Source: Azospirillum sp. TSH100
Lineage (GTDB): Bacteria > Pseudomonadota > Alphaproteobacteria > Azospirillales > Azospirillaceae
Assembly (NCBI RefSeq): GCF_004923295.1
Contig: NZ_CP039634.1
Location: 1,073,001 to 1,137,000 of the forward strand
Length of the DNA: 64,000 nt
Direction: 5' to 3'
The notes below the pieces were generated by a model. It was not told the origin of the DNA and ran no database searches. It worked only from the letters and a program-made list of their open reading frames with translations. Below, in pieces: positions 1 to 9,817 of this stretch (the first letter of the stretch is position 1; every line of letters begins with the position of its first letter). A program made the position numbers and the translations under genes.

Positions 1-2
1 TG

Positions 3-431
3 GCGGAATTCGCGAAGGAGGAGAAGAAGGGCTTCGCCCGCTTCTCGCCCGAGACGGAACACGCGCTGCGTCATTACCACTGGCCGGGCAACGTCCGGCA
101 ATTGCAGAACGTCGTGCGCATCGTCGCCGTCCTGCATGATGGCGACACCGTGACGCCGGAGATGTTGCCGCCGCCGCTCAGCACGGCGCAGCCGGTGCAG
201 GTTCCCGCCGCCGCGGTCACGGTATCAGCCGGTGCCGTTGCGGTCCCACGCCCGCCCGTTCCACCCTCCCCGGACTCCATCAAGCCGCTGTGGGAGGTGG
301 AGAAGGACGCCATCGAGGATGCCATCGCCGCCTGTGACGGCAACATCCCGCGTGCTGCCGCCCTGTTGCAGATCAGCGCCTCCACGATCTACCGCAAACG
401 CCTTGCCTGGCAGGCCGAAGGCAAGCTGTAG
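3..431 (+). CDS. C-terminal part of a sigma-54-dependent response regulator (NtrC family), 5' end outside the window
   Basis: The open frame enters from the left edge and ends at a TAG. It carries the end of a sigma-54 AAA+ domain, recognisable from WPGNVRQLQN near residue 29 of the visible part. A low-complexity Ala/Pro/Val linker follows, then a C-terminal Fis-type helix-turn-helix (IEDAIAACDGNIPRAAALL...STIYRK). Proteins of this family bind upstream enhancers and remodel RNA polymerase carrying sigma-54. The sensory N-terminus is not visible, so the signal and the partner kinase cannot be named. Confidence 0.9.
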   Translation, partial: AEFAKEEKKGFARFSPETEHALRHYHWPGNVRQLQNVVRIVAVLHDGDTVTPEMLPPPLSTAQPVQVPAAAVTVSAGAVAVPRPPVPPSPDSIKPLWEVEKDAIEDAIAACDGNIPRAAALLQISASTIYRKRLAWQAEGKL

Positions 432-783
432 CTTTTTCAACGATGGAGCTCGCGTTTCAGATCAAATCCGATCCGGTGCGCTCCCGATCTAATCCTTTAT
501 TTCGGCGGGAAAATCACGCCGGCTCCCGTGCCGTCCAAGAAACGGGCTAATACCCTTCGACGAAGAACCGTCGCCTTGGTCGTAATTCCACTCCGGACTT
601 GGTCGTCGTTAGTCCTATGCCGTGAGATGGAATTGCCCGCAACCACAGCATGCGGCTAGCCTCCCCGCACAATGTCTTGGTTCCGCTTGCCCGGCAGACC
701 TCATGGCGCAGCCGATGCCGGCGATCCCGGACCTATCCGTTTGGCTAAAGACCAGTCTTGAAGTGACTAAGGGGGGGAGGCTC
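432..783. other. 352-bp intergenic region ahead of the cold-shock gene
   Basis: No convincing gene lies here. A 9-bp direct repeat CTTGGTCGT occurs at 575-583 and 598-606. No clean -35/-10 pair was found. The length is compatible with a long structured 5' leader, which is common for cspA-type genes, but this is inference. The 3' end holds a very strong ribosome binding site (G-rich, ending GGAGG) directly before the cold-shock ATG. Confidence 0.4.
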
Positions 784-993
784 ATGACCAACGGCACCGT
801 AAAATGGTTCAACACCACCAAGGGTTACGGCTTCATCGCGCCGGAGGCCGGTTCCAAGGACGTGTTCGTGCACATCACCGCGGTCCAGCGCTCGGGCCTG
901 CATGCCCTGTCGGAGGGCCAGCGCGTCCAGTTCGAGGTCGCCCGCGGCACCAACGGCAAGGATTCAGCGGTGAACATCAGCGTCGTCGAGTGA
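784..993 (+). CDS. Cold-shock domain protein (CspA family)
   Basis: This 69-residue protein is a single cold-shock domain. It has RNP1-like KGYGFI (about residues 14-19) and RNP2-like VFVHI (about 28-32). Family members bind single-stranded RNA and DNA and act as RNA chaperones. The ATG at 784 is preceded by a near-perfect GGGGGGGAGG ribosome binding site, and the protein then has the usual length for the family. The frame stays open further upstream, but the conserved N-terminus (NGTVKWFN) begins at this ATG. It is probably monocistronic, because the next gene lies on the other strand. Confidence 0.93.
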   Translation: MTNGTVKWFNTTKGYGFIAPEAGSKDVFVHITAVQRSGLHALSEGQRVQFEVARGTNGKDSAVNISVVE

Positions 994-1010
994 CGGGCTG
1001 GGGCCTCTCG

Positions 1011-1865
1011 TCAGACCGGATACCCGGCGGCGCGGTAGGCCGCGATGGCGTCCCCGGCCAGCCGGGGAATCTCGCCGCGCAGCCCCTCCACCGTGTCCGC
1101 CGCCCCGTCTTCCTCCATTCCGGATCCGCCCTGTTCCGCAAGGGATGCCCGGCACGCCATCTCCAGCGCGCGGGCGGCGGCGCATAGGGTACGGGCGCCG
1201 AAGGTCCCGGCGGTGCTCTTCAGCGTGTGCGCCTCGCGGGTCAGAACCGCGCGGTCGCTCTCCGCCGCGATGCGCGCCACCCGTTCCCGCGTCTCCTCCA
1301 CGAACTGCCGCAGCACGTCGGCCAACAGCTCCGCATCCAGATCCTGGGCCAGCTGGGCCAGAACCTCGCGGTCCAGAACCTCGCCGGCCGCAGCCGGGGG
1401 CGCCGGGGCGCAGGGGCCGAAGCCGGCCGACGCCACCGGCGACGCGGCGGCACGCAGCCATTTCTCCACCGTCTCCAGCAGCAGTGCCCGGTCCACCGGC
1501 TTGGCGACATGGTCGTTCATGCCGGCATCCTGGCAACGGACGCGGTCGGCTTCGTCGGTGTCGGCGGTCATGGCGACCACCGGCACCCGGCCGGGCGGAC
1601 CCGGCAGTTCGCGCAGCAGGCGGGTGGCGGTCAGCCCGTCCATCTCCGGCATCGACAGGTCCATCAGGATCAGGTCGTAGCCGCCGGCCTGGGCCGCCAG
1701 CACCGCCTCGAGCCCGTTGCTGGCGGTTTCGGCGCGGTGGCCGGCCTGGGCCAGGATGGCGGTGACCAGCATCTGGTTCAGCGGACTGTCCTCCACCACC
1801 AGAATCCGGCGGGGCACCGGCTGAAGATCCGTGGGGAGAAGCGACGGCGGCGTCCGCTCAGTCAT
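1011..1865 (-). CDS. Receiver-Hpt two-domain phosphorelay protein
   Basis: The protein has about 284 residues. A receiver domain comes first, with the acidic pocket VVED near residue 24, the phospho-acceptor Asp about residue 69 in LILMDLSMP, and the conserved Lys in AKPVD. After an Ala/Pro linker comes an Hpt domain with the phospho-accepting His about residue 213 in REAHTLKSTAG. Such proteins shuttle phosphate between hybrid kinases and other regulators. No DNA-binding or enzymatic output domain is visible. The start at 1865 has GGAG 10 nt upstream; an ATG three codons earlier (1874) is the alternative. No partner kinase lies in the window. Confidence 0.85.
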   Translation of the reverse strand: MTERTPPSLLPTDLQPVPRRILVVEDSPLNQMLVTAILAQAGHRAETASNGLEAVLAAQAGGYDLILMDLSMPEMDGLTATRLLRELPGPPGRVPVVAMTADTDEADRVRCQDAGMNDHVAKPVDRALLLETVEKWLRAAASPVASAGFGPCAPAPPAAAGEVLDREVLAQLAQDLDAELLADVLRQFVEETRERVARIAAESDRAVLTREAHTLKSTAGTFGARTLCAAARALEMACRASLAEQGGSGMEEDGAADTVEGLRGEIPRLAGDAIAAYRAAGYPV

Positions 1866-2091
1866 CGCAAGCATGCTCCGCAATGAAGAAGTCGCCAGTG
1901 TAAGGGCGTGGCCTTGCCGCTGCAAAGCCCCGCTCCATGTATCCGGGCGGGTGGTATTCACGGACTCCCGTGGCCCGGCGCTTCAAATCGGCGCATTCCG
2001 CCGGTATGGTGTCGCGCTTGGCCGGTGTCCGGACCCGATGCCGCCCACCTGACAAACAGCTTCCCTTCGACCTCAGGCAGTGCCGCAGACG

Positions 2092-3309
2092 ATGACCAAA
2101 CTGAACACCTACCGCTCCGGTCCCGACGAGCGCGGGCATTTCGGAATTTTCGGCGGCCGTTTCGTCGCCGAAACCCTGATGCCCCTGATCCTGGAGGTCG
2201 AGAAGGCCTATCGCGAGGCGCGCGCGGATCCCGCCTTCGAGGGCGAGATGCGCCAGCAGCTGAAGCAGTATGTCGGCCGCCCCAACCCGCTCTATTACGC
2301 GGAACGCCTGACCGAACAGCTGGGCGGCGCCAAGATCTACTTCAAGCGAGAGGAGCTGAACCACACCGGCGCGCACAAGATCAACAACTGCATCGGCCAG
2401 ATCCTGCTGGCCCGGCGGATGGGCAAGACCCGCATCATCGCCGAGACGGGCGCCGGCCAGCATGGCGTGGCGACCGCGACGGTCTGCGCGCTCTACAACA
2501 TGCCCTGCGTCATCTACATGGGCGAGACCGACATCGCCCGCCAGCAGCCCAACGTCTTCCGCATGAAGCTGCTGGGCGCCGAGGTGCGGTCGGTCACGTC
2601 GGGCGGGCGGACGCTGAAGGACGCGATGAACGAGGCGCTGCGGGACTGGGTCACCAACGTCGCCGACACCTTCTACATCATCGGCACCGCCGCCGGCCCG
2701 CACCCCTATCCCGCCATGGTCCGCGACTTCCAGTCGGTGATCGGTGACGAGGTGCGCACCCAGATGCAGGAGCTGGAAGGCCGCCTGCCCGACAGCCTGG
2801 TGGCCTGCGTCGGCGGCGGCTCCAACGCCATTGGCCTGTTCCACCCCTTCCTCGACGACCCGTCGGTCCAGATGATCGGCGTCGAGGCCGCCGGCCGCGG
2901 CATCGAGAAGGGGCCGCTCGACCATGCCGCCTCGATCAACGGCGGGCGTCCCGGCGTGCTGCACGGCAACCGCACCTATCTGTTGCAGGACGAGGACGGC
3001 CAGATTCTCGAAGGCCACTCGATCTCCGCCGGCCTCGACTATCCCGGCATCGGGCCGGAGCACAGCTGGCTGCATGATGTCGGCCGTGTCGAATATGCCT
3101 ATGCCACCGACCAGGAGGCGCTCGACGCCTTCCAGCTCTGCGCCCGCACCGAGGGAATCATCCCGGCGCTGGAATCCGCCCACGGCCTTGCCGAGGTCGT
3201 CAAGCGCGCACCGAAACTGCCCAAGGACCACCTGATGGTGCTGTGCCTGTCGGGTCGCGGCGACAAGGACATCTTCTCCGTCGCCAAGCATCTGGGAGTG
3301 GAACTGTGA
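2092..3309 (+). CDS. trpB: Tryptophan synthase beta chain
   Basis: This is the PLP-dependent subunit that joins indole and serine to make tryptophan in the cytoplasm. At 405 residues it has the family's usual length. The PLP lysine is about residue 96 in HTGAHKINN, and the phosphate-binding GGGSNA motif lies near residue 240. The ATG at 2092 gives the expected N-terminus; an in-frame GTG at 2080 is possible. Its stop overlaps the trpA start by 4 nt (GTGA), which implies translational coupling. The usual alphaproteobacterial neighbour trpF is not upstream; a receiver-Hpt gene on the other strand is there instead. Confidence 0.97.
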   Translation: MTKLNTYRSGPDERGHFGIFGGRFVAETLMPLILEVEKAYREARADPAFEGEMRQQLKQYVGRPNPLYYAERLTEQLGGAKIYFKREELNHTGAHKINNCIGQILLARRMGKTRIIAETGAGQHGVATATVCALYNMPCVIYMGETDIARQQPNVFRMKLLGAEVRSVTSGGRTLKDAMNEALRDWVTNVADTFYIIGTAAGPHPYPAMVRDFQSVIGDEVRTQMQELEGRLPDSLVACVGGGSNAIGLFHPFLDDPSVQMIGVEAAGRGIEKGPLDHAASINGGRPGVLHGNRTYLLQDEDGQILEGHSISAGLDYPGIGPEHSWLHDVGRVEYAYATDQEALDAFQLCARTEGIIPALESAHGLAEVVKRAPKLPKDHLMVLCLSGRGDKDIFSVAKHLGVEL

Positions 3310-4151
3310 GTGCCGACATTTTGGCCGATGGCCGCATCGCCCGCCGTTTTGCCGCGCTGAAGGCGGAGGGACGCGCCGGTCTGGTCACCTTCATCACCGC
3401 CGGCGATCCCGATCCCGCCGCCTCGCAGGCGGTGCTGAACGGGCTGCCGGCCGCCGGCGCCGACCTGATCGAACTGGGCATGCCCTTCACCGACCCGATG
3501 GCCGACGGTCCGGCGATCCAGGCCTCCTCGCTGCGGGCGCTTAAGGCCGGCATGACGGTGCGCAAGACGCTGGAGATGGTGCGCGGCTTCCGCAAGCTGG
3601 ATGCCGACACGCCGATCATCCTGATGGGCTATTACAACCCGATCCACGCCTATGGGGTGGAGCCCTTCCTGGCCGCCGCGCGCGAGGTCGGGGTGGACGG
3701 CCTGATCGTCGTCGACCTGCCGCCGGAAGAGGACGAGGAGCTGTGCATCCCGGCGGTGAAGGCCGGCGTCAGCTTCGTCCGCCTGACGACGCCGACCACC
3801 GACGAGGCGCGCATGCCCGCCGTGATGCGCAACACCTCGGGCTTCGTCTATTACGTGTCGATCGCCGGCATCACCGGCACCGCCAGCGCGTCGAACACCG
3901 CGATCGATGCGGCGGTCGCCCGGCTGAAGCGCCACACCGACCTGCCGGTCGCCGTCGGCTTCGGCATCAAGACGCCGGATCAGGCCGCCGAGGTTGCCCG
4001 CGTCGCCGACGCCGCCGTGGTAGGCTCCGCCATCGTCACCCGTCTGGCCGACGGGCTGGATGCGGCCGGTGCGGTCAAGCCCGGCACGGTCGAGGATGTT
4101 CTGGGCTTCGTCGGCGCGCTGGCCGCCGGAGTGCGCGCGGCGCGGGGCTGA
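3306..4151 (+). CDS. trpA: Tryptophan synthase alpha chain
   Basis: The alpha subunit cleaves indole-3-glycerol phosphate and channels indole to TrpB. The protein has 281 residues and reads as a TIM barrel. The catalytic acids are visible as Glu about 56 (ELGMPF) and Asp about 67 (PMADGPAIQ). The phosphate-binding GFGIK lies towards the C-terminus. The GTG start at 3306 overlaps the trpB stop, the classical arrangement for the coupled trpBA pair. accD follows 155 bp later on the same strand. Confidence 0.96.
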   Translation: MSADILADGRIARRFAALKAEGRAGLVTFITAGDPDPAASQAVLNGLPAAGADLIELGMPFTDPMADGPAIQASSLRALKAGMTVRKTLEMVRGFRKLDADTPIILMGYYNPIHAYGVEPFLAAAREVGVDGLIVVDLPPEEDEELCIPAVKAGVSFVRLTTPTTDEARMPAVMRNTSGFVYYVSIAGITGTASASNTAIDAAVARLKRHTDLPVAVGFGIKTPDQAAEVARVADAAVVGSAIVTRLADGLDAAGAVKPGTVEDVLGFVGALAAGVRAARG

Positions 4152-4306
4152 GGGACGGACGGTTTACAACGACGGCAAACCGCTTTACGACACCTGCAAC
4201 ACGATCGCTCATGGCGACGAACGGCTGAAGAGCCCGGTGCGGCACGGATCCGATGTCCGGCCGCCGCCGGGCTTCGGCATATCGCCATGTCGTTGAAAGG
4301 CGTTCC

Positions 4307-5344
4307 ATGAACTGGCTTACCAACTACGTCCGTCCCAAGATCCGCGCGCTCTACGCCCGCAAGGAAGTGCCCGACAACCTCTGGCACAAGTGCCCGAGCT
4401 GCGAGTCGATGCTGTTCCACCGCGAGCTGGAAGAGAACCTGCACGTCTGCCAGCATTGCGGCTTCCACATGCGGCTCGACCCGGTCAAGCGGTTGCAGTC
4501 GATGTTCGACGACGGCGCCTATGAGGGTGTCGAGCTGCCAAAGTCGGTCGCCGACCCGCTGAAGTTCCGTGACCAGAAGCGCTACACCGACCGCCTGAAG
4601 GAAGCCCAGACCAAGACCGGCCGCACAGACGCCATCGTCGTCGGCGAGGGCCGCATCGGCGGCCATGCCGCCGTGGTCGCCGCCTTCGACTTCGGGTTCA
4701 TGGGCGGATCGATGGGCATCGCCGTCGGCGAAGGGCTGCTGACCGCCGCCCGTCTGGCGGTGGCGAAGCATGCGCCGCTGATCGTCGTCCCGGCCTCGGG
4801 CGGCGCGCGCATGCAGGAAGGCATCCTGTCGCTGATGCAGATGCCGCGCACCACCATCGCGGTGGAGATGGTCAAGGAAGCCGGTCTTCCCTACATCGTC
4901 GTGCTGACCGATCCGACCACCGGCGGCGTCACCGCCAGCTTCGCCATGCTGGGCGACATCCACATCGCCGAGAAGGGCGCGCAGATCGGCTTCGCCGGCG
5001 CCCGCGTGATCGAGAGCACGATCCGCGAGACCCTGCCGGAAGGCTTCCAGCGCTCCGAATATCTGCTGGAACATGGCATGGTCGACATGGTCGTCCATCG
5101 GCGTGACCTGCGTCCGACGCTGGTCCGCACCATCGGCCTGCTGATGACCCCGCGCATCGAGGCGGAGGCGGAGGATCTGGACCTGACCGCCGCCCAGGCT
5201 GCCGTCCAGGGCATCGGCGGCGAGCCGGCTCAATTGCCCCAGCCGGGCACGCCGACCGCCACGCAGGCGACCGCGGCCCAACCGGTCTCGACGCAGCAGG
5301 CGTCGTCGCCGCAGGCGGAACCGGTCCAGGCCGGCGGCGACTGA
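4307..5344 (+). CDS. accD: Acetyl-CoA carboxylase carboxyltransferase subunit beta
   Basis: AccD pairs with AccA to move the carboxyl group from carboxy-biotin to acetyl-CoA, the first committed step of fatty acid synthesis. The zinc ribbon cysteines are visible at about residues 29, 32, 48 and 51. The crotonase-like core contains [11 protein letters not shown] and [13 protein letters not shown]. At 345 residues it is longer than the usual roughly 300; the extra part is a C-terminal low-complexity tail rich in Ala, Gln, Pro and Thr. The ATG at 4307 is preceded by GAAAGG. The order trpA-accD-folC is typical of alphaproteobacteria. Confidence 0.96.
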   Translation: MNWLTNYVRPKIRALYARKEVPDNLWHKCPSCESMLFHRELEENLHVCQHCGFHMRLDPVKRLQSMFDDGAYEGVELPKSVADPLKFRDQKRYTDRLKEAQTKTGRTDAIVVGEGRIGGHAAVVAAFDFGFMGGSMGIAVGEGLLTAARLAVAKHAPLIVVPASGGARMQEGILSLMQMPRTTIAVEMVKEAGLPYIVVLTDPTTGGVTASFAMLGDIHIAEKGAQIGFAGARVIESTIRETLPEGFQRSEYLLEHGMVDMVVHRRDLRPTLVRTIGLLMTPRIEAEAEDLDLTAAQAAVQGIGGEPAQLPQPGTPTATQATAAQPVSTQQASSPQAEPVQAGGD

Positions 5345-5382
5345 CCGGCAGCACCTCCGCGACCACCCGACCAGAGACGACC

Positions 5383-6741
5383 ATGATCGACGCCCCCACC
5401 CCGCTGGCCAATCCGACCGCAAGGCCGGCAGCGACCCGTTCCGACCCGGTGCTGGATCGGTTGAAGGGGCTTCACCCCAAGATCATCGACCTGTCCCTGG
5501 ACCGGGTGCATCGTCTGCTGGCGGCGCTGGACCATCCGGAGCGCAAGCTGCCGCCGGTGGTCCATGTCGCCGGCACCAACGGCAAGGGATCGACGGTCGC
5601 CTTCCTGCGCGCGATGCTGGAGGCGGCCGGCTACCGCGTCCATGTCTACACCTCGCCGCATCTCGTCCGCTTCCACGAGCGCATCCGGCTTGCCGGGCGC
5701 CTGATCGACGACGGCCATCTCGCTGCCCTGCTGGAGGAATGCGAGGTCGCCAACGCCGGCAATCCGATCACCTTCTTCGAGGTGACGACGGTCGCCGCCT
5801 TCCTCGCCTTCTCCCGCGAACCGGCCGATGTCGTGCTGCTGGAAACCGGTCTGGGCGGGCGGCTGGACGCCACCAATGTGGTTGACAGGCCGGCGGTGAC
5901 GGCGGTCACCCGCATCTCCTACGACCACCGCCAGTTCCTGGGCGACTCGCTGCTGGAGATCGCCAGCGAGAAGGCCGGCATCTTCAAGCCCGGCGTCCCG
6001 GTGGTTTTGGCACCGCAGCCGGAGGCCGACGCGCTGAAGGCATTGAACCTGCGCGCCAACGCCATCGCCGCCCCGATCCAGAGCTGGTCGGTGGAGGACC
6101 TGCCGAACGGTTTCCGTTTCGAGAGCGCCAAGCGCCAGATCGACCTGCCGATGCCGGGGCTGGCCGGCGCCCACCAGATCACCAATGCCGGCGTCGCCAT
6201 CGCCTGTCTCGACCATCTGCCGTTGCCGGTGGATGACGAGGCGGTGCGCCGGGGCCTCGCTGCCGTCGAATGGCCGGCCCGCCTGCAACGCCTGACCCGC
6301 GGTCCGCTTGCCGAGGGCTTGCCTGCGGGCTGGGAGCTGTGGCTGGACGGCGGCCACAATGATTCGGCGGGCGAGGTCCTGGCCCGTCAGGCGGTCGACT
6401 GGTCGCGCGGCCAGCCGGATAACGGATCGGGGGGCGGTCCCGCCCTACCGTTGCTGCTGATCTACGGCATGCTGTCGAGCAAGGACCCGTTCGAGTTCCT
6501 GGGGCCGCTGGCTCCCTTCACCCATTCGCTGCGCGCGGTGGCGATTCCCGGCGAGGAAGCCAGCTTTACGGCCGAGGAATCCTGTGAGACGGCCAAGCTC
6601 TGCGGCATCCGCGACCATGCTGCCGCGGACAGTGTGGACGCCGCCCTGGCCGATCTGGTGGCCGGCCGGCGAAGCCCGGCGCGCGTGCTGATCTGCGGCT
6701 CGCTCTACCTCGCCGGCACGGTGCTGGCGGGTAACGGGTGA
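5383..6741 (+). CDS. folC: Bifunctional folylpolyglutamate / dihydrofolate synthase
   Basis: FolC ligates glutamate to dihydropteroate and to reduced folates in the cytoplasm. The 452-residue protein has the Mur-ligase type P-loop GTNGKGST at about residues 64-71. Further hallmarks are YTSPHLVRFHERI and a later LDGGHN. It follows accD by 38 bp and probably shares its transcript. A strong intrinsic terminator sits 28 bp after the stop and closes the run trpB-trpA-accD-folC. Confidence 0.94.
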   Translation: MIDAPTPLANPTARPAATRSDPVLDRLKGLHPKIIDLSLDRVHRLLAALDHPERKLPPVVHVAGTNGKGSTVAFLRAMLEAAGYRVHVYTSPHLVRFHERIRLAGRLIDDGHLAALLEECEVANAGNPITFFEVTTVAAFLAFSREPADVVLLETGLGGRLDATNVVDRPAVTAVTRISYDHRQFLGDSLLEIASEKAGIFKPGVPVVLAPQPEADALKALNLRANAIAAPIQSWSVEDLPNGFRFESAKRQIDLPMPGLAGAHQITNAGVAIACLDHLPLPVDDEAVRRGLAAVEWPARLQRLTRGPLAEGLPAGWELWLDGGHNDSAGEVLARQAVDWSRGQPDNGSGGGPALPLLLIYGMLSSKDPFEFLGPLAPFTHSLRAVAIPGEEASFTAEESCETAKLCGIRDHAAADSVDAALADLVAGRRSPARVLICGSLYLAGTVLAGNG

Positions 6742-6768
6742 CGCTCCCGGCATTTTGGCCCGGAACCA

Positions 6769-6799
6769 CCGGCGGACCATCGGGTCCGCCGGATTTTTG
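6769..6799 (+). terminator. Intrinsic terminator after folC
   Basis: A perfect 10-bp stem (CCGGCGGACC with GGTCCGCCGG, 6769-6778 and 6783-6792) has a 4-nt loop and is followed by ATTTTTGT. It lies directly downstream of folC on the same strand. Confidence 0.9.
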
Positions 6800-6815
6800 T
6801 CTTTCTGGAAACCCG

Positions 6816-6858
6816 AAAAGAAAAAGCGGGCCAGATGCCGTTCCCGGCAACGCCCGCT
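6816..6858 (-). terminator. Intrinsic terminator of the tRNA-Ala gene
   Basis: Read on the minus strand, an outer stem AGCGGGC/GCCCGCT (6852-6858 with 6825-6831) encloses a second small stem TGCCG/CGGCA. A T-rich tract (complement of 6816-6825) follows. It sits 43 nt past the 3' end of the tRNA. Confidence 0.8.
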
Positions 6859-6901
6859 AACCGTCTATCAATTCGTCTCGCCCTTCCTTGGAAGGGGGAA
6901 A

Positions 6902-6977
6902 TGGTGGAGCCGAGGAGGATCGAACTCCCGACCTACGCATTGCGAACGCGTCGCTCTCCCAGCTGAGCTACGGCCCC
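6902..6977 (-). tRNA. tRNA-Ala, anticodon CGC
   Basis: A 76-nt cloverleaf is read on the minus strand. The acceptor stem GGGGCCG pairs with CGGCTCC, and the discriminator A and encoded CCA are present. The D arm contains GCTCAGCTGGGAGAGC, the anticodon loop is TTCGCAA (CGC, reading GCG alanine codons), and the T arm contains GTTCGATCC. It has its own promoter and terminator. Confidence 0.96.
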
Positions 6978-7019
6978 ACACTCACACCCTGGCGTCTTCG
7001 TTGCCCCGGCGTGGCGCGG

Positions 7020-7048
7020 ATATTGTCCATCACGGGGGGTGCTGTCAA
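7020..7048 (-). promoter_or_regulatory. Sigma-70-type promoter of tRNA-Ala
   Basis: On the minus strand a perfect -35 TTGACA is followed by a 17-nt spacer and the -10 CAATAT, about 42 nt before the tRNA 5' end. It is one of the closest matches to consensus seen in the window. Confidence 0.85.
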
Positions 7049-7271
7049 GCGCTTGATTCAGAAAAAATGACGTGTGCGTGCGATGACCTGGGATGGGGTG
7101 CGGGATGGGGCATAGGACGGCCGATCCGTCGCAGGTCGCCCGGCCGATCGGCGGGCCGCCGTACTGGACAGGTCTTGCCGCTTATGCTTAGGGTGCCCGG
7201 AAAAGGCTGGCGCCCGCAGCGCAACGCTCTGCGCGCGGCCGTCGCAAAAACCGCACTGGAGCTGGCCCGGC

Positions 7272-7556
7272 ATGATCGCGTTGTATCTGCTCATCAACAC
7301 CATCCTGGACCTGTTCTTCTGGGTCCTGATCCTGTCGGCGATCCTCAGCTGGCTGGTCGCCTTCAACGTGGTGAACACGCGCAACCGCGCGGTCTATCTG
7401 ATCGGCGATTTCCTGTACCGCATCACCGAGCCGGTGCTGCGCCCGATCCGCCGCGTCCTGCCCAACATGGGCGGGCTGGACCTGTCGCCGATCGTCGTGC
7501 TGCTGGCGATCTCCTTCATTCAGAACCTGATGGCGCAATACTGGCCGCGCTTCTGA
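7272..7556 (+). CDS. YggT family membrane protein
   Basis: This 94-residue protein has two hydrophobic segments (about residues 3-28 and 70-87) separated by a basic loop with TEPVLRPIRRVLP, the YggT hallmark. The family is linked to osmotic tolerance and to membrane or cell-division organisation, but its biochemical role is not settled. The next gene starts 2 nt past its stop, so it heads the run yggT-DUF167-folD-corA-modD. Confidence 0.85.
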   Translation: MIALYLLINTILDLFFWVLILSAILSWLVAFNVVNTRNRAVYLIGDFLYRITEPVLRPIRRVLPNMGGLDLSPIVVLLAISFIQNLMAQYWPRF

Positions 7557-7558
7557 CC

Positions 7559-7900
7559 GTGGCGTCCTCCTCCCCTGTCGAGGCGGTGGCCGACGGCCTG
7601 CGCATCGCGCTGCGGGTGACGCCAAAGGCGTCGCGCAACGCGGTCACCGGCACCGCCGAGACGGCCGGAGGGGGACGGGTGCTGAAGCTGGCGGTCACGG
7701 CGGTGCCGGAAAACGGCAAAGCCAATGAGGCCGTCATAAAACTGTTGTCGAAGGCATGGAAAGTGCCCAAGACCAGTCTGACCGTGGTGGCTGGCACCAC
7801 CGACCGGAACAAGATTTTGCATGTGGCGGGCGACCCGGCGGCATTGCTGGCCCGGCTGTCGCCCCTGATCGACGATGTGGGCAGCGAAGGTGGAGAGTAG
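7559..7900 (+). CDS. DUF167 (YggU) family protein
   Basis: The 113-residue protein carries the family signature [13 protein letters not shown] and [18 protein letters not shown]. Function is unknown, although the gene is very often next to yggT, as here. The GTG start at 7559 lies 2 nt after the yggT stop, and folD starts 1 nt after this gene's stop, so the three genes are almost certainly cotranscribed. An extended upstream reading frame exists but runs across the tRNA-Ala gene and is not credible. Confidence 0.85.
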   Translation: MASSSPVEAVADGLRIALRVTPKASRNAVTGTAETAGGGRVLKLAVTAVPENGKANEAVIKLLSKAWKVPKTSLTVVAGTTDRNKILHVAGDPAALLARLSPLIDDVGSEGGE

Positions 7901-7901
7901 C

Positions 7902-8807
7902 ATGGCGGACGCGAAGATCATCGACGGCAAGGCCTTTGCGGCCGGCCTGCGTGCGCGGGTGGCGAATGGTGTGGCGGCGCTGAAGGCCAGCCATGGTGTC
8001 ATCCCCGGTCTGGCCGTCGTGCTGGTGGGCGAGGATCCGGCCAGCCAGGTCTATGTCCGCTCCAAGGAACGGGCCCTGGTCGAACTGGGCATGAACAGCT
8101 TCGACCATCACGAGCCGGCCAACATGGCCGAATCCGACCTGCTGGCGCTGATCGACCGGCTGAACGCCGATCCGGCCGTCCACGGCATCCTGGTCCAGTT
8201 GCCGCTGCCCAAGCACATTGACACCCAGAAGGTGCTGGCCCGCATCGTCCCGGAGAAGGACGCCGACGGCTTCCATGTCGTCAATGCCGGGCTGCTCGCC
8301 ACCGGCCAGCCGGGCGCCATCGTGCCCTGCACGCCGCTGGGCAGCCTGCTGCTGATCCGCGACACGCTGGGCCGCGACCTGAAGGGCAAGCGCGCCCTGG
8401 TGCTCGGCCGCTCCAACATCGTCGGCAAGCCGATGGCGCAGCTTCTGTTGCAGGCCGACTGCACGGTGACGATGGCCCATTCCCGCACCGTCGATCTTGC
8501 CGGCGAATGCCGCCGTGCCGACATCCTGGTGGCGGCGGTCGGCCGGCCGGAGATGGTGCGCGGCGACTGGATCAAGCCGGGAGCCACGGTGATCGATGTC
8601 GGCATCAACCGCGTCGCCGCGGCCGAACTCGGCAAGACCCGTCTGGTCGGCGACGTCGCCTTCGACGAGGCGGTGAAGGTCGCCGGCGCCATCACGCCGG
8701 TCCCCGGCGGCGTCGGCCCGATGACCATCGCGTGCCTGATGCTGAACACGCTGGCTGCTGCCTGTCGCGCCGCCGGCGCGCCGGTGCCTGAAGAGGCCGC
8801 CCTTTGA
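7902..8807 (+). CDS. folD: Bifunctional methylene-THF dehydrogenase / methenyl-THF cyclohydrolase
   Basis: FolD interconverts 5,10-methylene-, methenyl- and 10-formyl-tetrahydrofolate using NADP. The protein has 301 residues. The catalytic Lys is about residue 55 in [14 protein letters not shown]. The nucleotide-binding region has [15 protein letters not shown], and the C-terminal hallmark [12 protein letters not shown] is present. The ATG at 7902 immediately follows the DUF167 stop, and the next gene's TTG start overlaps its stop. Confidence 0.96.
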   Translation: MADAKIIDGKAFAAGLRARVANGVAALKASHGVIPGLAVVLVGEDPASQVYVRSKERALVELGMNSFDHHEPANMAESDLLALIDRLNADPAVHGILVQLPLPKHIDTQKVLARIVPEKDADGFHVVNAGLLATGQPGAIVPCTPLGSLLLIRDTLGRDLKGKRALVLGRSNIVGKPMAQLLLQADCTVTMAHSRTVDLAGECRRADILVAAVGRPEMVRGDWIKPGATVIDVGINRVAAAELGKTRLVGDVAFDEAVKVAGAITPVPGGVGPMTIACLMLNTLAAACRAAGAPVPEEAAL

Positions 8808-9799
8808 TCACCGTCCACGCCCGCGCCGAGGATGGACGGGTGGTGCGCCAGCCGCTGGAACTCGGCGAGGAGTTGCCGGGCGGGGCGGTCTGGATCGATC
8901 TTCTGCGCCCGACCGAGGCCGAGCGCGCCCATGTCGGCACGCTGACCGGCTGCGATCTGCCGACGCGCGAGGAGATGAAGGAGATCGAGGCCTCCAGCCA
9001 GCTCTATGTCGAGGGAGAGGGGATCTACATGACCTCTCCCATCATCTCGCGCGCCACCTCGCCCCACCCTGAGCAGGGCGAGCTGACCTTCGTGCTGACC
9101 CCGCGCCACCTGATCACGCTGCGCTATACCGAACCGCTGCCGGTCATCACCTTCGCCGCCCGCTGCGTCCGCCAGCCGGAACTGCTGGCGACCGGGGAGA
9201 GCGCTCTGTTCGGCCTGCTCGACGCGGTGATTGACCGGGTCGCCGACGTGCTGGAGCTGGTCGGCGGCCGCATCGACGAGCTGTCGGCCCGCGTCTTCGA
9301 CGATTCGCTGGACGGCGGCGGCTTCGGCAAGGCGGCCAAGAAACCCGACGAGTTGCAGGACGTGCTGCGCGGCATCGGCCGCGCCGGCGACCTGACCCAC
9401 AAGGTGCGCGACAGTCTGGCCGGTCTCGACCGGCTGGTGGTGTTCATGACCTCGGTCAGCGGCGGCCGGCTGAACAAGGACCAGAAGACCGCGCTGAAGA
9501 CGATGACGCGCGACCTGCGGTCCCTGACCGAACATGCCGGCTTCCTGGCGCACGAGGCGAATTTCCTGCTCGACGCCACGCTGGGCCTGATCAACATCGA
9601 ACAGAACGCCATCATCAAGATCTTCTCGGTCGTCTCGGTGGCGCTGATGCCGCCGACGCTGATCGCGTCGGCCTATGGCATGAATTTCAAGCATATGCCG
9701 GAACTCGACTGGGAGTTCGGCTATCCCATGGCCATCCTGCTGATGGTGCTGTCGGCGGTGGTCCCCCTCTGGTACTTCCGCCGGCGCGGCTGGCTCTGA
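8804..9799 (+). CDS. corA: CorA-family divalent metal ion transporter
   Basis: CorA proteins form pentameric inner-membrane channels for Mg2+ (or Co2+/Ni2+; ZntB relatives move Zn2+). This 331-residue protein has a large soluble N-terminal domain and two C-terminal membrane segments. The selectivity motif YGMNF lies at about residues 291-295 between them, and the C-terminus is positively charged. Translation appears to start at a TTG overlapping the folD stop, which suggests coupling. The cation is not decided by the sequence. Confidence 0.88.
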   Translation: MITVHARAEDGRVVRQPLELGEELPGGAVWIDLLRPTEAERAHVGTLTGCDLPTREEMKEIEASSQLYVEGEGIYMTSPIISRATSPHPEQGELTFVLTPRHLITLRYTEPLPVITFAARCVRQPELLATGESALFGLLDAVIDRVADVLELVGGRIDELSARVFDDSLDGGGFGKAAKKPDELQDVLRGIGRAGDLTHKVRDSLAGLDRLVVFMTSVSGGRLNKDQKTALKTMTRDLRSLTEHAGFLAHEANFLLDATLGLINIEQNAIIKIFSVVSVALMPPTLIASAYGMNFKHMPELDWEFGYPMAILLMVLSAVVPLWYFRRRGWL

Positions 9800-9817
9800 A
9801 GGAAGGAAATCCCGCCG

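Noticed and set aside
1866..2091. trp attenuator or leader peptide before trpB
   Set aside because: No short frame with tandem Trp codons and no alternative hairpin pair was found.
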